From assembly GCF_016909015.1 (NCBI RefSeq), contig NZ_JAFBFA010000008.1:62001-126000 (forward strand): 64,000 nt of DNA, in the 5' to 3' direction. Positions 36,119 through 45,268 of this stretch are shown in pieces. The notes under the pieces are model-generated. The model did no database searches. It was not told where the DNA came from and saw only the letters and a list, made by a program, of their open reading frames with translations. Every line of letters starts with the position of its first letter. The first letter of the stretch is position 1. The DNA comes from Gracilibacillus alcaliphilus. GTDB lineage: Bacteria; Bacillota; Bacilli; Bacillales; Amphibacillaceae. The translations under genes and the position numbers were made by a program.

Positions 36119-37012
36119 TCACTTCTTATTTGCAAAATAATAATTAATAAAATCATAAAAAACTTGTTCAGATGGCGCTAACCTGCGATTTCTGGGAATA
36201 ATTACGCCAACGGTTCGTTTTAATTCTGGATTCTTAATCGCGATTTTTACACTGTAGTCTGAATTCAGATCATTAAAGGCACTTTCCGGTAATAAAGTAA
36301 TCCCGATACCGGCAGCAACAAGCCCCTTAATGGCATCTAAGTCTTCCCCTTCTGAGGTGATTCTTGGTGTAAACCCAGCATTGATACAACCATCTGTCAC
36401 CAACTGGTGCAGGATAAAACCTTCTGGAAACAACACAAAATCTTCATCGTGCAAGTCTTGAAAATCTACGCTTGTCTGTTCTGCTAAACGGTGTGATTTA
36501 GGAACCAAGGCATAAAAATTTTCTTCAAATAACACATTTCCAATAATTCCGGGGTGTTCAGTAAATACAGGGCCCAAAAAGGCGACATCAAGTTCTCTGT
36601 TTTCGACAGACTCAATTAAAAAATTATAAGAACCCTGGCGTAATTGAAAGCCGATTTTAGGATGAAGCTTCTTAAATTCCGAGACAACGGTTGGCAGTAA
36701 ATTACTGGCAAGACTAGTTGGAAAGCCGACTTTAATCAATCCGCGTTCTGGATCAATATATTCATCAATTTGCTTTTTCGCATGATCAATGGCTTTTAAT
36801 GCCGTTTTGGTATGGGTTAAGAATATCTTGCCGATATGAGTCAAGCGAACATTCCTGCCTTCTCTCTCAAACAGTTCGACACCAAGTTCTGCTTCTAGGT
36901 TGCTTATTTGTCGGCTAATGGCAGATTGAGCTACATGTAAGGCAACTGCCGCTTCAGAGACATGCTCCCGTTCTGCAACCTCAACAAAATAGCGAAGTTG
37001 ACGTAATTCCAT
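36119..37012 (-). CDS. gltC: LysR-type regulator GltC, activator of gltAB
   Basis: GltC turns on glutamate synthase in response to 2-oxoglutarate, and its gene is divergent from gltA here as in B. subtilis. It has 297 residues. The N-terminal winged helix reads MELRQLRYFVEVAEREHVSE then AAVALHVAQSAISRQI, a GltC-type start. The C-terminal effector domain runs from about residue 90. The identity rests on sequence type and on its place next to gltA. Confidence 0.93.
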   Translation of the reverse strand: MELRQLRYFVEVAEREHVSEAAVALHVAQSAISRQISNLEAELGVELFEREGRNVRLTHIGKIFLTHTKTALKAIDHAKKQIDEYIDPERGLIKVGFPTSLASNLLPTVVSEFKKLHPKIGFQLRQGSYNFLIESVENRELDVAFLGPVFTEHPGIIGNVLFEENFYALVPKSHRLAEQTSVDFQDLHDEDFVLFPEGFILHQLVTDGCINAGFTPRITSEGEDLDAIKGLVAAGIGITLLPESAFNDLNSDYSVKIAIKNPELKRTVGVIIPRNRRLAPSEQVFYDFINYYFANKK

Positions 37013-37031
37013 GGTTTCACCTCATTAGTAT

Positions 37032-37096
37032 ATATCAAAATTAGATAGATTTCATGCAAACTATATATTGTTTAGAATAAATAAATGACATATCAT
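37032..37096 (+). promoter_or_regulatory. gltA promoter with GltC-like box
   Basis: The promoter is TTGTTT (37068-37073), 17 bp, TATCAT (37091-37096). The minus strand of 37032-37046 reads ATCTAATTTTGATAT, two changes from the GltC dyad ATCTCATTTTGAGAT known from B. subtilis. Its centre is about 64 bases ahead of the expected start of transcription, the usual place for a LysR activator site. Confidence 0.55.
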
Positions 37097-37219
37097 AATA
37101 ATAGTCAGGTTAATGGTTGAAGAATGAAGAAATCTTGTCAGGAAATCTACCGGCCAAAGTAGAGAACAAAGCTTCATTCATGATGACATTAACCAGTATG
37201 AGAAACGGGGGCGACCTAG

Positions 37220-40200
37220 ATGACATATGATAATTTACCGAAGGCACAAGGACTTTACCATCCCAATTTCGAGCATGATGCTTGTGGTATCGGTTTATAC
37301 GCACATATTAAAGGTAAACAAACACATGACATTGTAAAAAAAGGATTAAGTATGCTCTGTAAGCTGGAACACCGCGGCGGTCAAGGCAGTGATCCACTCA
37401 CAGGCGATGGTTCTGGCTTAATGGTACAGATTCCTGATTATTATTTTAGAAGAGAATGCAAAGACTTTCAACTTCCGAGCGTAGGAAATTATGGTGTTGG
37501 TATGTTATTTTTATCTCAAAATGAGATAGAACAAACCAAAACAATTGATAAAATAAATCAAGTAATTGCGCAAGAAGGTCAGTTATTAATTGGCTGGAGA
37601 GATGTTCCAGTAGATCCTTCCCATATTGGTAAAGGAGCGATTACAACCTTGCCGGCAGTGAAACAGGTGTTTATTGAAGCAGAAGGCGTGGAAGGGCTGG
37701 CGTTTGAACGTAAATTATATATTATCCGCAAGCAAATAGAACACTGGGCTAAAGAGCAATCTGTTCGTTTTTATGCAGCTAGTTTTTCCAATCGGACAAT
37801 TGTTTATAAAGGTTTGTTAACACCAGAGCAAGTAGACAGTTTTTATTTAGATTTGCAAGACGAGGATTTTGTATCGGCCTTTTCACTAGTACACTCACGA
37901 TTCAGCACCAATACTTTCCCCTCTTGGGAACGTGCTCATCCGAATCGTTATTTAATTCATAATGGTGAGATTAATACGTTGAGAGGAAATATTAATTGGA
38001 TGAAGGCAAGAGAACAGCAATTTGTCTCTGATGCCTTTGGAGAGGATCTTGATAAAATTCTTCCAATTATCAATGATGGCGGAAGTGATTCGGCAACGTT
38101 AGATAATGCGCTGGAATTTCTGACCCTTGCTGGTCGTACACCAGCTCATGCAGCCATGATGCTGATTCCGGAACCATGGGATAAAAATGATCATATGGAT
38201 GCAAAGAAACGTGCATTCTATCAATATCACAGCATGATGATGGAGCCTTGGGACGGGCCGACATCGATTACTTTTACTAATGGGAAACAAATCGGTGCGA
38301 TTCTGGATCGTAATGGATTACGCCCAGCGCGTTACTATATAACAAAAGATGATTATTTAATCTATTCATCTGAGGTTGGTGTGATTGATTATGAGGAAGA
38401 GAATATTTTGCTTAAAGAACGTCTTAGTCCAGGGAAAATGTTACTGCTTGATCTAGAAAAAGGCAGAATTATTTCAGATCAAGAGATTAAGCGAGAAGTA
38501 GCAGAAGCTTTTCCTTATCAAGAGTGGTTGAAAGATCAAGCTTCCAGCTTAGAAATAGAAGCAAAAAATGATGTGGCGGTTGATAACCAATTAGTGGTGA
38601 AACAAAAGGCCTTCCACTATACAACAGAAGATATTGAAAAATATTTATTACCATTGATCGAAACTGGGAAAGACCCAATTGGTGCGATGGGGATGGATAT
38701 GCCATTAGCGGTACTATCAGAACGTCCTCAGAGTCTGTTTAACTATTTCAAACAATTGTTTGCTCAGGTTACTAATCCACCAATTGATGCGTACCGTGAA
38801 CAATTGGTTACTTCAATGTTGACATGGCTTGGCGGAGAAGGGGACATTCTTCACCCGTCTAAACAACAAGCAAAACGTGTCCAGCTTACATCACCGATTT
38901 TATCAAACTACCAGATTGATCAATTGGTTAGCGGCAAGATAGAAGGCATGTATACGGCAGTAATTGATACCTTATTCACTGATAATCTGGAACAATCACT
39001 CCATGATGTATTTGAACAAGCTAAAGAAGCGATTCGAGCTGGAAAGAATATTATCGTATTAAGCGATAAACATATGGATATGAAGAAGAAGCCGATTCCT
39101 GTATTGCTTGCTGTGAGCGGCTTGCACCAATATTTAGTACGAGAAGGATTGCGAACAAAAGCAAGTATTATCGCACAAGCAGGTGAGGCAAGAGAGGTAC
39201 ACCATTTTGCTGCATTGCTAGGCTTTGGTGTGGATGCAATCCATCCTTATCTTGTCTATCAAACCTATTATGAGGCGATTCTCAATGACAGACTACAGAT
39301 GGAGATCAAAGATGTTCAAGAGCGTTTTATTGCGATTGCCACAGAAGGTATTATCAAGATTATGTCAAAGATTGGTATCTCAACTGTTCAGAGTTACCGT
39401 GGTGCACAAATCTTTGAAGCAGTTGGTATTAGTAAGCAGGTAATTGAAAAGTATTTCACAGGCACACCATCACAAATCGATGGAATCGACCTGGATATCA
39501 TTCAGAAAGAAACAGAGCTGCACCATCAAAAAGGCTATCAACAAGCAATTGATCATTCCTTGGCAGCCGGAAGTGATTTCCAATGGCGTCAAGTCGGTGA
39601 ACATCATGCCTTTAATCCAACAACGATATACACGTTACAATGGGCGTGCCGCCGTGGCGATTATAGTTTGTTTAAGAAATTTACAAAGGCGGCTAATAAA
39701 GAACAAATTGGTTTTCTGCGTCACTTGCTTGACTTTAAACCAAGCCAAAGTATTTCGATAGATGAAGTGGAATCAGTTGATTCTATCGTCAAACGATTTA
39801 AAACAGGTGCTATGTCTTATGGTTCTATTAGTAAAGAAGCACATGAAACGCTGGCCATTGCTATGAATCGTCTTGGCGGAAAAAGTAATAGTGGTGAAGG
39901 CGGTGAAGATCCAAACCGTTTTACGCCAGATAAAAATGGTGATCTACGTTCGAGCGCGATCAAACAGGTAGCTTCTGGACGCTTTGGTGTCACCAGTCAC
40001 TATTTGGTTCATGCCAAGGAACTCCAAATCAAGGTGGCACAAGGTGCAAAACCTGGTGAAGGCGGACAACTGCCTGCAGACAAGGTATATCCATGGGTTG
40101 CTGAAGTCCGCGGTTCCACACCGGGGGTCGACTTAATTTCACCACCGCCTCACCATGATATTTATTCGATTGAGGATTTGGCACAGTTAATCCATGATTT

Positions 40201-41767
40201 GAAAAATGCTAATCGTGATGCTCGGATAAGTGTGAAATTGGTAGCCAAATCAGGTGTCGGTACGATTGCTGCTGGTGTAGCCAAAGGTAATGCAGATGTG
40301 ATTTCTGTTGTTGGTTATGATGGCGGAACAGGTGCCTCACCAAAAACAAGTATCAAACATGCCGGTTTGCCATGGGAGCTAGGCTTGGCAGAAGCCCATC
40401 AAACATTATTATTAAACGGCTTAAGAGATCGCGTTATTTTAGAAACAGATGGTAAATTATTAACTGGCAGAGATGTAGTAATGGCAGCTTTATTAGGAGC
40501 TGAAGAGTATGGTTTTGCCACAGCACCGCTTGTTGTCGTTGGCTGTGTCATGATGCGTGTTTGTCATCAAGATACGTGTCCTGTCGGAGTTGCAACACAG
40601 AATCCTGAATTACGGAAAAAATTTAGCGGTGATCCCGAACATGTAATCAATTTCATGCGATTTATCGCACAAGAAGTCCGTGAAATTATGGCAGAACTCG
40701 GATTTAGAACGATGGATGAGATGGTAGGGCGCACTGATATCCTAGAGGTATCTGATCGTATTCAGCAGCATTGGAAAGCGAAATATTTAGATTTATCTAC
40801 CTTGCTTTATCAGCCAGAAGGCAATCGCAGCAACAGGACATCACAGGACCATAAGCTAGATCAGTCACTGGATGTAACATGTATCCTACCAGCTGTCGAA
40901 AGAGCAATTCAAACAGGTGAAGCTTTAGAGGCTTCTTATCCAATCAAGAATACCGATCGTGTCGTCGGTACGATTGTAGGAAGTGAAATTACGAGAAGGT
41001 ATGGGGCACAAGGACTGCCAGAGGATACAATAAACCTTCACTTTAGAGGTTCAGCCGGTCAGAGTTTCGGTGCTTTTATTCCATCGGGTATGACAATGAC
41101 TGTCACTGGCGATGCCAACGATTATGTCGGGAAAGGATTATCAGGTGGTAAAGTAATTGTCCGTGCTTCTGAGAAATCGACTATCCATCCAAGCTATAAT
41201 GTGATTGCAGGTAATGTATCCTTCTATGGAGCAACAAGTGGCGAAGCATATATTCAAGGGCTGGCCGGGGAACGTTTCGCGGTTAGAAACAGTGGCGCAA
41301 GGTTAGTGGTTGAAGGTGTCGGTGACCACGGCTGTGAATATATGACGGGCGGCAGTGTTGTCATCTTAGGTAATATCGGCAAAAACTTTGCAGCAGGTAT
41401 GTCTGGTGGTGTTGCATATGTTCGGCCAAGTGATATCCAACAATTTAAAGCATTGTGCAATGATGAGCTGATTCATTTTGACAGGCTGACTGATCGTGAA
41501 GAAATCGAACAGGTGAAAGAGTTAATTATTAATCATCATGAATATACCAATAGTGAAAAAGCAGCAATGGTATTAAATAACTGGGAAGAGGAAGTAAAAC
41601 AGTTTGTCAAAGTAATTCCGAAAGATTATCAGCTGATGCTGGAACAGATTGCATGGTTTAAAGAACAAGGCTTATCTGAAGAAGAGGCACATTATCAAGC
41701 ATTTATGGCAAAGAAAAATGGAGAAATTACCGTGGCCTCAACTACAAATGAAGTACTAGTAAATTAG
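37220..41767 (+). CDS. gltA: Glutamate synthase (NADPH) large subunit
   Basis: The large subunit splits glutamine and makes glutamate from 2-oxoglutarate. It has 1515 residues, the usual length. A 21-residue pro-segment is expected to be cut off to expose Cys22 (HDACGIGLYAH) as N-terminal nucleophile of the amidotransferase domain. The FMN/synthase domain has GKSNSGEGGEDP and GDVISVVGYDGGTGASP-type motifs. The 3Fe-4S cysteines are in RVCHQDTCPVGVATQ. The C-terminal GXGXG beta-helix follows. The gene is followed by gltB 17 bases on. Confidence 0.97.
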   Translation: MTYDNLPKAQGLYHPNFEHDACGIGLYAHIKGKQTHDIVKKGLSMLCKLEHRGGQGSDPLTGDGSGLMVQIPDYYFRRECKDFQLPSVGNYGVGMLFLSQNEIEQTKTIDKINQVIAQEGQLLIGWRDVPVDPSHIGKGAITTLPAVKQVFIEAEGVEGLAFERKLYIIRKQIEHWAKEQSVRFYAASFSNRTIVYKGLLTPEQVDSFYLDLQDEDFVSAFSLVHSRFSTNTFPSWERAHPNRYLIHNGEINTLRGNINWMKAREQQFVSDAFGEDLDKILPIINDGGSDSATLDNALEFLTLAGRTPAHAAMMLIPEPWDKNDHMDAKKRAFYQYHSMMMEPWDGPTSITFTNGKQIGAILDRNGLRPARYYITKDDYLIYSSEVGVIDYEEENILLKERLSPGKMLLLDLEKGRIISDQEIKREVAEAFPYQEWLKDQASSLEIEAKNDVAVDNQLVVKQKAFHYTTEDIEKYLLPLIETGKDPIGAMGMDMPLAVLSERPQSLFNYFKQLFAQVTNPPIDAYREQLVTSMLTWLGGEGDILHPSKQQAKRVQLTSPILSNYQIDQLVSGKIEGMYTAVIDTLFTDNLEQSLHDVFEQAKEAIRAGKNIIVLSDKHMDMKKKPIPVLLAVSGLHQYLVREGLRTKASIIAQAGEAREVHHFAALLGFGVDAIHPYLVYQTYYEAILNDRLQMEIKDVQERFIAIATEGIIKIMSKIGISTVQSYRGAQIFEAVGISKQVIEKYFTGTPSQIDGIDLDIIQKETELHHQKGYQQAIDHSLAAGSDFQWRQVGEHHAFNPTTIYTLQWACRRGDYSLFKKFTKAANKEQIGFLRHLLDFKPSQSISIDEVESVDSIVKRFKTGAMSYGSISKEAHETLAIAMNRLGGKSNSGEGGEDPNRFTPDKNGDLRSSAIKQVASGRFGVTSHYLVHAKELQIKVAQGAKPGEGGQLPADKVYPWVAEVRGSTPGVDLISPPPHHDIYSIEDLAQLIHDLKNANRDARISVKLVAKSGVGTIAAGVAKGNADVISVVGYDGGTGASPKTSIKHAGLPWELGLAEAHQTLLLNGLRDRVILETDGKLLTGRDVVMAALLGAEEYGFATAPLVVVGCVMMRVCHQDTCPVGVATQNPELRKKFSGDPEHVINFMRFIAQEVREIMAELGFRTMDEMVGRTDILEVSDRIQQHWKAKYLDLSTLLYQPEGNRSNRTSQDHKLDQSLDVTCILPAVERAIQTGEALEASYPIKNTDRVVGTIVGSEITRRYGAQGLPEDTINLHFRGSAGQSFGAFIPSGMTMTVTGDANDYVGKGLSGGKVIVRASEKSTIHPSYNVIAGNVSFYGATSGEAYIQGLAGERFAVRNSGARLVVEGVGDHGCEYMTGGSVVILGNIGKNFAAGMSGGVAYVRPSDIQQFKALCNDELIHFDRLTDREEIEQVKELIINHHEYTNSEKAAMVLNNWEEEVKQFVKVIPKDYQLMLEQIAWFKEQGLSEEEAHYQAFMAKKNGEITVASTTNEVLVN

Positions 41768-41784
41768 AAAGGAGATAGGAAATA

Positions 41785-43281
41785 ATGGGAAAAGCAACAG
41801 GATTTATGGATTATCAGCGTCAAACAGCAGATGAGCGAGATCCATTAGTGCGGATTCATGATTGGAAAGAATACGCTGCTCCTTTCTCAGATGAAATAGC
41901 TAAAACACAAGGAGCGCGGTGCATGGATTGTGGAATTCCATTCTGTCATATTGGAAAAGAGATAGAAGGGGCAACATCTGGCTGTCCGATCTATAATCTG
42001 ATTCCAGAATGGAATGATCTCGTCTATAAAGGGAGATGGAAAGAGGCTTTAGATCGTTTAATGAAGACAAACAATTTTCCAGAGTTTACAGGAAGGGTTT
42101 GTCCAGCACCATGTGAAGGGTCATGTACGGTAGCCATCAATGATCCAGCAGTAACCATTAAAAATATCGAACAAAAGATTATTGAAAAAGGCTTTGAGGA
42201 AGGTTGGATTGAACCTCGTATTCCAGCATACCGCACAGGCAAAAAAGTAGCGATTATTGGTTCAGGTCCAGCAGGTTTGGCTGCAGCTGATCAATTAAAT
42301 CAAGCCGGACATCATGTTACTGTATTTGAGCGTGCCGATCGTGCAGGTGGGTTATTAACATACGGTATCCCAAATATGAAGTTAGATAAAGGGATAGTCG
42401 AACGCCGAATCAATTTACTGAAACAAGAAGGCATTGCATTTGTTCTAAACACAGAAGTCGGTAAAGATATCTCAGCCGAATCGATCAAGGCAGATTATGA
42501 TTCCGTTATTCTTTGTACCGGTGCTCAGAAACATCGTGATTTGCCGCTGGAAGGCCGTGAAGCGGAAGGGGTTCGTTTTGCAATGGATTATCTGACAAGA
42601 GCGACAGAGAAATTACTAGATGAGCAAGTAGAATTGGAGTCCGAATTAAATGCGGAAGGCAAAGATGTGATTGTGATTGGCGGAGGAGATACCGGTGCTG
42701 ACTGTATTGCTACAGCTATTCGACAAGGGGCGAAAAGTATTGTCCAGTTTGGGAAACACCCGCAATTACCGGTGAAAAGGGATGATAATAATCAATGGCC
42801 TGCTTTTCCGCAAGTATTTAGTTTAGAATATGCTCACAAGGAAGCAAAAGAAAAATTCGGGGCTGATATTCGTCAATATTCGATTCAAACAACGAAATTT
42901 GTGACGGACAAACAAGGTAAACTAACAGAATTACACACGATCGAGATGAAAAAAACGCGTGATGAAAATGGGATGTTTGTTTTTGAAGAATTACCTGGTA
43001 CAGAAAGAGTCTGGCCGGCGCAACTGGTATTAATAGCAATCGGATTTCAAGGAGCAGAACAGCCAGTATTAGACGCTTTTCATGTGCAAACCACAAATAA
43101 CAAAGTAAATGCCAGCTACGGCGATTTTCGCACCAATGTGGAACATGTTTTTGCTGCTGGTGATGTCCGCCGTGGTCAAAGTTTGATTGTTTGGGCTATT
43201 AATGAGGGCAGAGAGGTTGCGCATCAGGTAGATCAATATTTAATGGGCACCACGTCCCTTCCTAGCGTAGCGAATATGTAA
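41785..43281 (+). CDS. gltB: Glutamate synthase (NADPH) small subunit
   Basis: The small subunit passes electrons from NADPH through FAD and 4Fe-4S clusters to GltA. It has 498 residues. N-terminal cluster cysteines are in CMDCGIPFCH, GCPIYN and CPAPCEGSC. The FAD motif is IIGSGPAGLAAA, the NADPH motif is VIGGGDTGADC, and the C-terminal FAD motif is VFAAGDVRRGQSLIVWA. AAAGGAG precedes the ATG. It forms an operon with gltA and ends at a terminator. Confidence 0.97.
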   Translation: MGKATGFMDYQRQTADERDPLVRIHDWKEYAAPFSDEIAKTQGARCMDCGIPFCHIGKEIEGATSGCPIYNLIPEWNDLVYKGRWKEALDRLMKTNNFPEFTGRVCPAPCEGSCTVAINDPAVTIKNIEQKIIEKGFEEGWIEPRIPAYRTGKKVAIIGSGPAGLAAADQLNQAGHHVTVFERADRAGGLLTYGIPNMKLDKGIVERRINLLKQEGIAFVLNTEVGKDISAESIKADYDSVILCTGAQKHRDLPLEGREAEGVRFAMDYLTRATEKLLDEQVELESELNAEGKDVIVIGGGDTGADCIATAIRQGAKSIVQFGKHPQLPVKRDDNNQWPAFPQVFSLEYAHKEAKEKFGADIRQYSIQTTKFVTDKQGKLTELHTIEMKKTRDENGMFVFEELPGTERVWPAQLVLIAIGFQGAEQPVLDAFHVQTTNNKVNASYGDFRTNVEHVFAAGDVRRGQSLIVWAINEGREVAHQVDQYLMGTTSLPSVANM

Positions 43282-43289
43282 ATCTAAAT

Positions 43290-43331
43290 AAAAAATCCTC
43301 TTCACTCTAATCGGAGTGGAGAGGATTTTTT
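43290..43331 (+). terminator. Terminator of gltAB
   Basis: AAAAAATCCTCTTCACTC pairs with GAGTGGAGAGGATTTTTT. Confidence 0.92.
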
Positions 43332-43410
43332 ACACTGTAGAAAAGTATAAAAATTTGTAAAACGAAGGCTTTCGCCATAAAGATTTGGCGGTAAGCCAAG
43401 TTTTTCTAAT

Positions 43411-43537
43411 AAAATCAGAAAGTATATCATTTTTCATGCGTTCATTCTTATTCAAGAATAGTAATGTCCAGCTCCAAGCGCCAAACTAACTTTAGAGAGT
43501 TCACTTCACGCCTTACGATAAGTCAACATCGACTCCT
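43411..43537 (+). repeat. Repeat family C, copy 2
   Basis: Matches 20905-21032 in the same order of landmarks, including GTCCAGCTCCAAGCGCCAAA and TTCACTTCACGCC, with a 4-base insertion. The gap 43332-43823 holds only this copy, the family B fragment, and nothing coding. Confidence 0.75.
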
Positions 43538-43642
43538 GCAGGAATAACTGAAGCCAGGCCAGGCGGCATAGAAATACTATGAAAGTGTCTTTTGCTTGAA
43601 CAGATGTTGCAGTTGTACTCTTGAGTGAAAGCGACTTCTCAG

Positions 43643-43703
43643 AACGGACATCTATCTTGGCTAAAAGGTAAAGGACCAAATGCTCTTCTTGGTTTTTCTA
43701 ATA
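43643..43703 (+). repeat. Interspersed repeat family B, copy 3 (partial)
   Basis: About 60 bp with CGGACATCTATCTTGGCTAA, AAAGGTAAAGGACC and AAATGCTCTTCTTGGTTTTT. The second half matches the reverse of 26992-27060, and the first half matches 2799-2826. Confidence 0.7.
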
Positions 43704-43823
43704 AGGCGAAATGGACAGGATAGGAGGGAGATCGTATAATATAGTGAGTCACTATTATTAAATAGATACTATTGCCAGCCATTGCTTAACAGCTGGTGGT
43801 GCATGGAAAAGGTGTGATCTGTA

Positions 43824-44489
43824 ATGACCGAAGCGAAATTAAATCCCAAGGTCGATGAATTTTTAAGTCAAACAAAAAACTGGAAAGAAGCATTCGAGCA
43901 ATTCAGGGAAATCTTGCTTCAATGCGGACTAACCGAAGATTTTAAATGGAAACACCCTTGTTATACATTTGAGGGGAAGAATATAGTATTAATGCATGGT
44001 TTTAAGGATTATTGCGCCCTATTATTTCATAAAGGGGCTTTATTGAAGGATCCTCAAGGCATTCTTGTGCAGCAAACAGAGAATGTACAGTCTGCCCGTC
44101 AGATTCGGTTTACACATGTCGATCAAATCATGGAACAGAATGCGACGATAAAAGAATATGTACAAGAGGCAATAAACATAGAAAAGGCTGGTTTGAAGGT
44201 TGAAGTGAAACAACATCAAGAATACAGTGTCCCAGAAGAGCTAGATCAGGCATTTGCGGAAAGCCCTGACTTGAAAGAGGCCTTCGAAACACTGACACCG
44301 GGACGGCAAAGAGCCTATCTACTGCATTTTTCTCAGCCAAAACAATCCAAAACACGCACCGCCCGGATTGAAAAGAATCGACCACGAATCCTAATGGGCA
44401 AAGGTTTAACGGATTGTATTTGCGGCCAATCGAAGCGATATCCGATTTGTGATGGTTCACATAAGTATTTGGATCAGGAGGCAGAATAA
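43824..44489 (+). CDS. YdeI-type DUF1801/OmdA protein with C-terminal CDGSH motif
   Basis: A 221-residue protein. Residues about 5-115 form a DUF1801 domain (KHPCYTFEGKNIVLMHGFKD). Residues about 130-190 form the OmdA (bacteriocin-protection YdeI) domain ending LTPGRQRAYLLHFSQPKQSK. A C-terminal tail, C198-I-C200-G-Q-S-K-R-Y-P-I-C209-D-G-S-H213, fits the CDGSH iron-sulfur pattern C-x-C-x2-S-x3-P-x-C-D-G-S-H, so it may hold a 2Fe-2S cluster. B. subtilis YdeI seems to be the nearest type. Function is not established. It is monocistronic between repeat-rich gaps. Confidence 0.8.
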   Translation: MTEAKLNPKVDEFLSQTKNWKEAFEQFREILLQCGLTEDFKWKHPCYTFEGKNIVLMHGFKDYCALLFHKGALLKDPQGILVQQTENVQSARQIRFTHVDQIMEQNATIKEYVQEAINIEKAGLKVEVKQHQEYSVPEELDQAFAESPDLKEAFETLTPGRQRAYLLHFSQPKQSKTRTARIEKNRPRILMGKGLTDCICGQSKRYPICDGSHKYLDQEAE

Positions 44490-44599
44490 GTAGTAATATA
44501 TCAACATGGAGGTAAATTATACGCACGTAAGTTTGCTCCCTGTTTCTTCTTGCTATACTGTTAATAAAGACAGGAATGGGGGAGGTTTATGAAAAAGCG

Positions 44600-45090
44600 A
44601 TAATTTTTATCCAATAGCCGAAAATACTCGTGACTTCAGTCGTGTAGAATCGGCTTCGGTTGAGACCTAGATTTAACTGTGTTCATGAGCCAACCTATGT
44701 GTTAACCTTACCTTTAACGACGGAAACATGGCAGGAACACTTGCTTGAAAAACGTCTGAATTTAGGGCGGAATATATACAATGCCTGCTTAGGGGAAGCC
44801 CTTTTAAAAGCGATAGCATTTGATGATGAAGAAACGATTGAAACATCTCTTGCCCTGCACAGATTGGGTTATTACAAATTTTGTAAAAAATATGGCAGCT
44901 CTTTTTAAATCTATGAGCTAATTTTTAAACTACCGTCATTATGCTCTATCGCAACATTTGCACCAGTATTTCTTTTATGGCAAAAATTCCAGGTGGCATA
45001 GTTTGAGCAGAACCTTTGCACAGAAAGTCTCGCCATCTCTACAGAAATTCACTGTGTGTTATTTTTTAAGAAGTAGCTCTGAACTTTAAG
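44600..45090 (+). pseudogene. TnpB (IS200/IS605 OrfB) N-terminal remnant
   Basis: An in-frame 82-residue piece at 44660-44908 reads like the TnpB N-terminus (EPTYVLTLPLTTETWQEHLL, RLNLGRNIYNACLGEAL). After a stop, other frames carry weak TnpB-like text (for example SLSRTFAQKV near 45000-45040), and then the gene is lost. A short hairpin, GACTTCAGTC inside CGTGACTTCAGTCGTG (44630-44645), resembles an IS605-type left end. Without the RuvC part it cannot be an active nuclease. The rest of 44490-45268 holds no gene. Confidence 0.7.
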
Positions 45091-45268
45091 GAATCAACAA
45101 AAGTCCTCCCGCTAGTTAACTTGATTTTTTACAATCTTTTTGCAAGTATACCTAGAAACATCATTATTCTGCCATATATATCTTTTAAAGAACAAATAGT
45201 TGTCATTCATGTCCTTTTAGTAATAAAATAGATAGTATGCAGAATTTATTTGAATAAGGAGTCTTGTT

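Noticed and set aside
44660..44908. Intact small gene of 82 codons
   Set aside because: Its sequence is the N-terminal part of TnpB and it ends in decay, so it is listed as a pseudogene.
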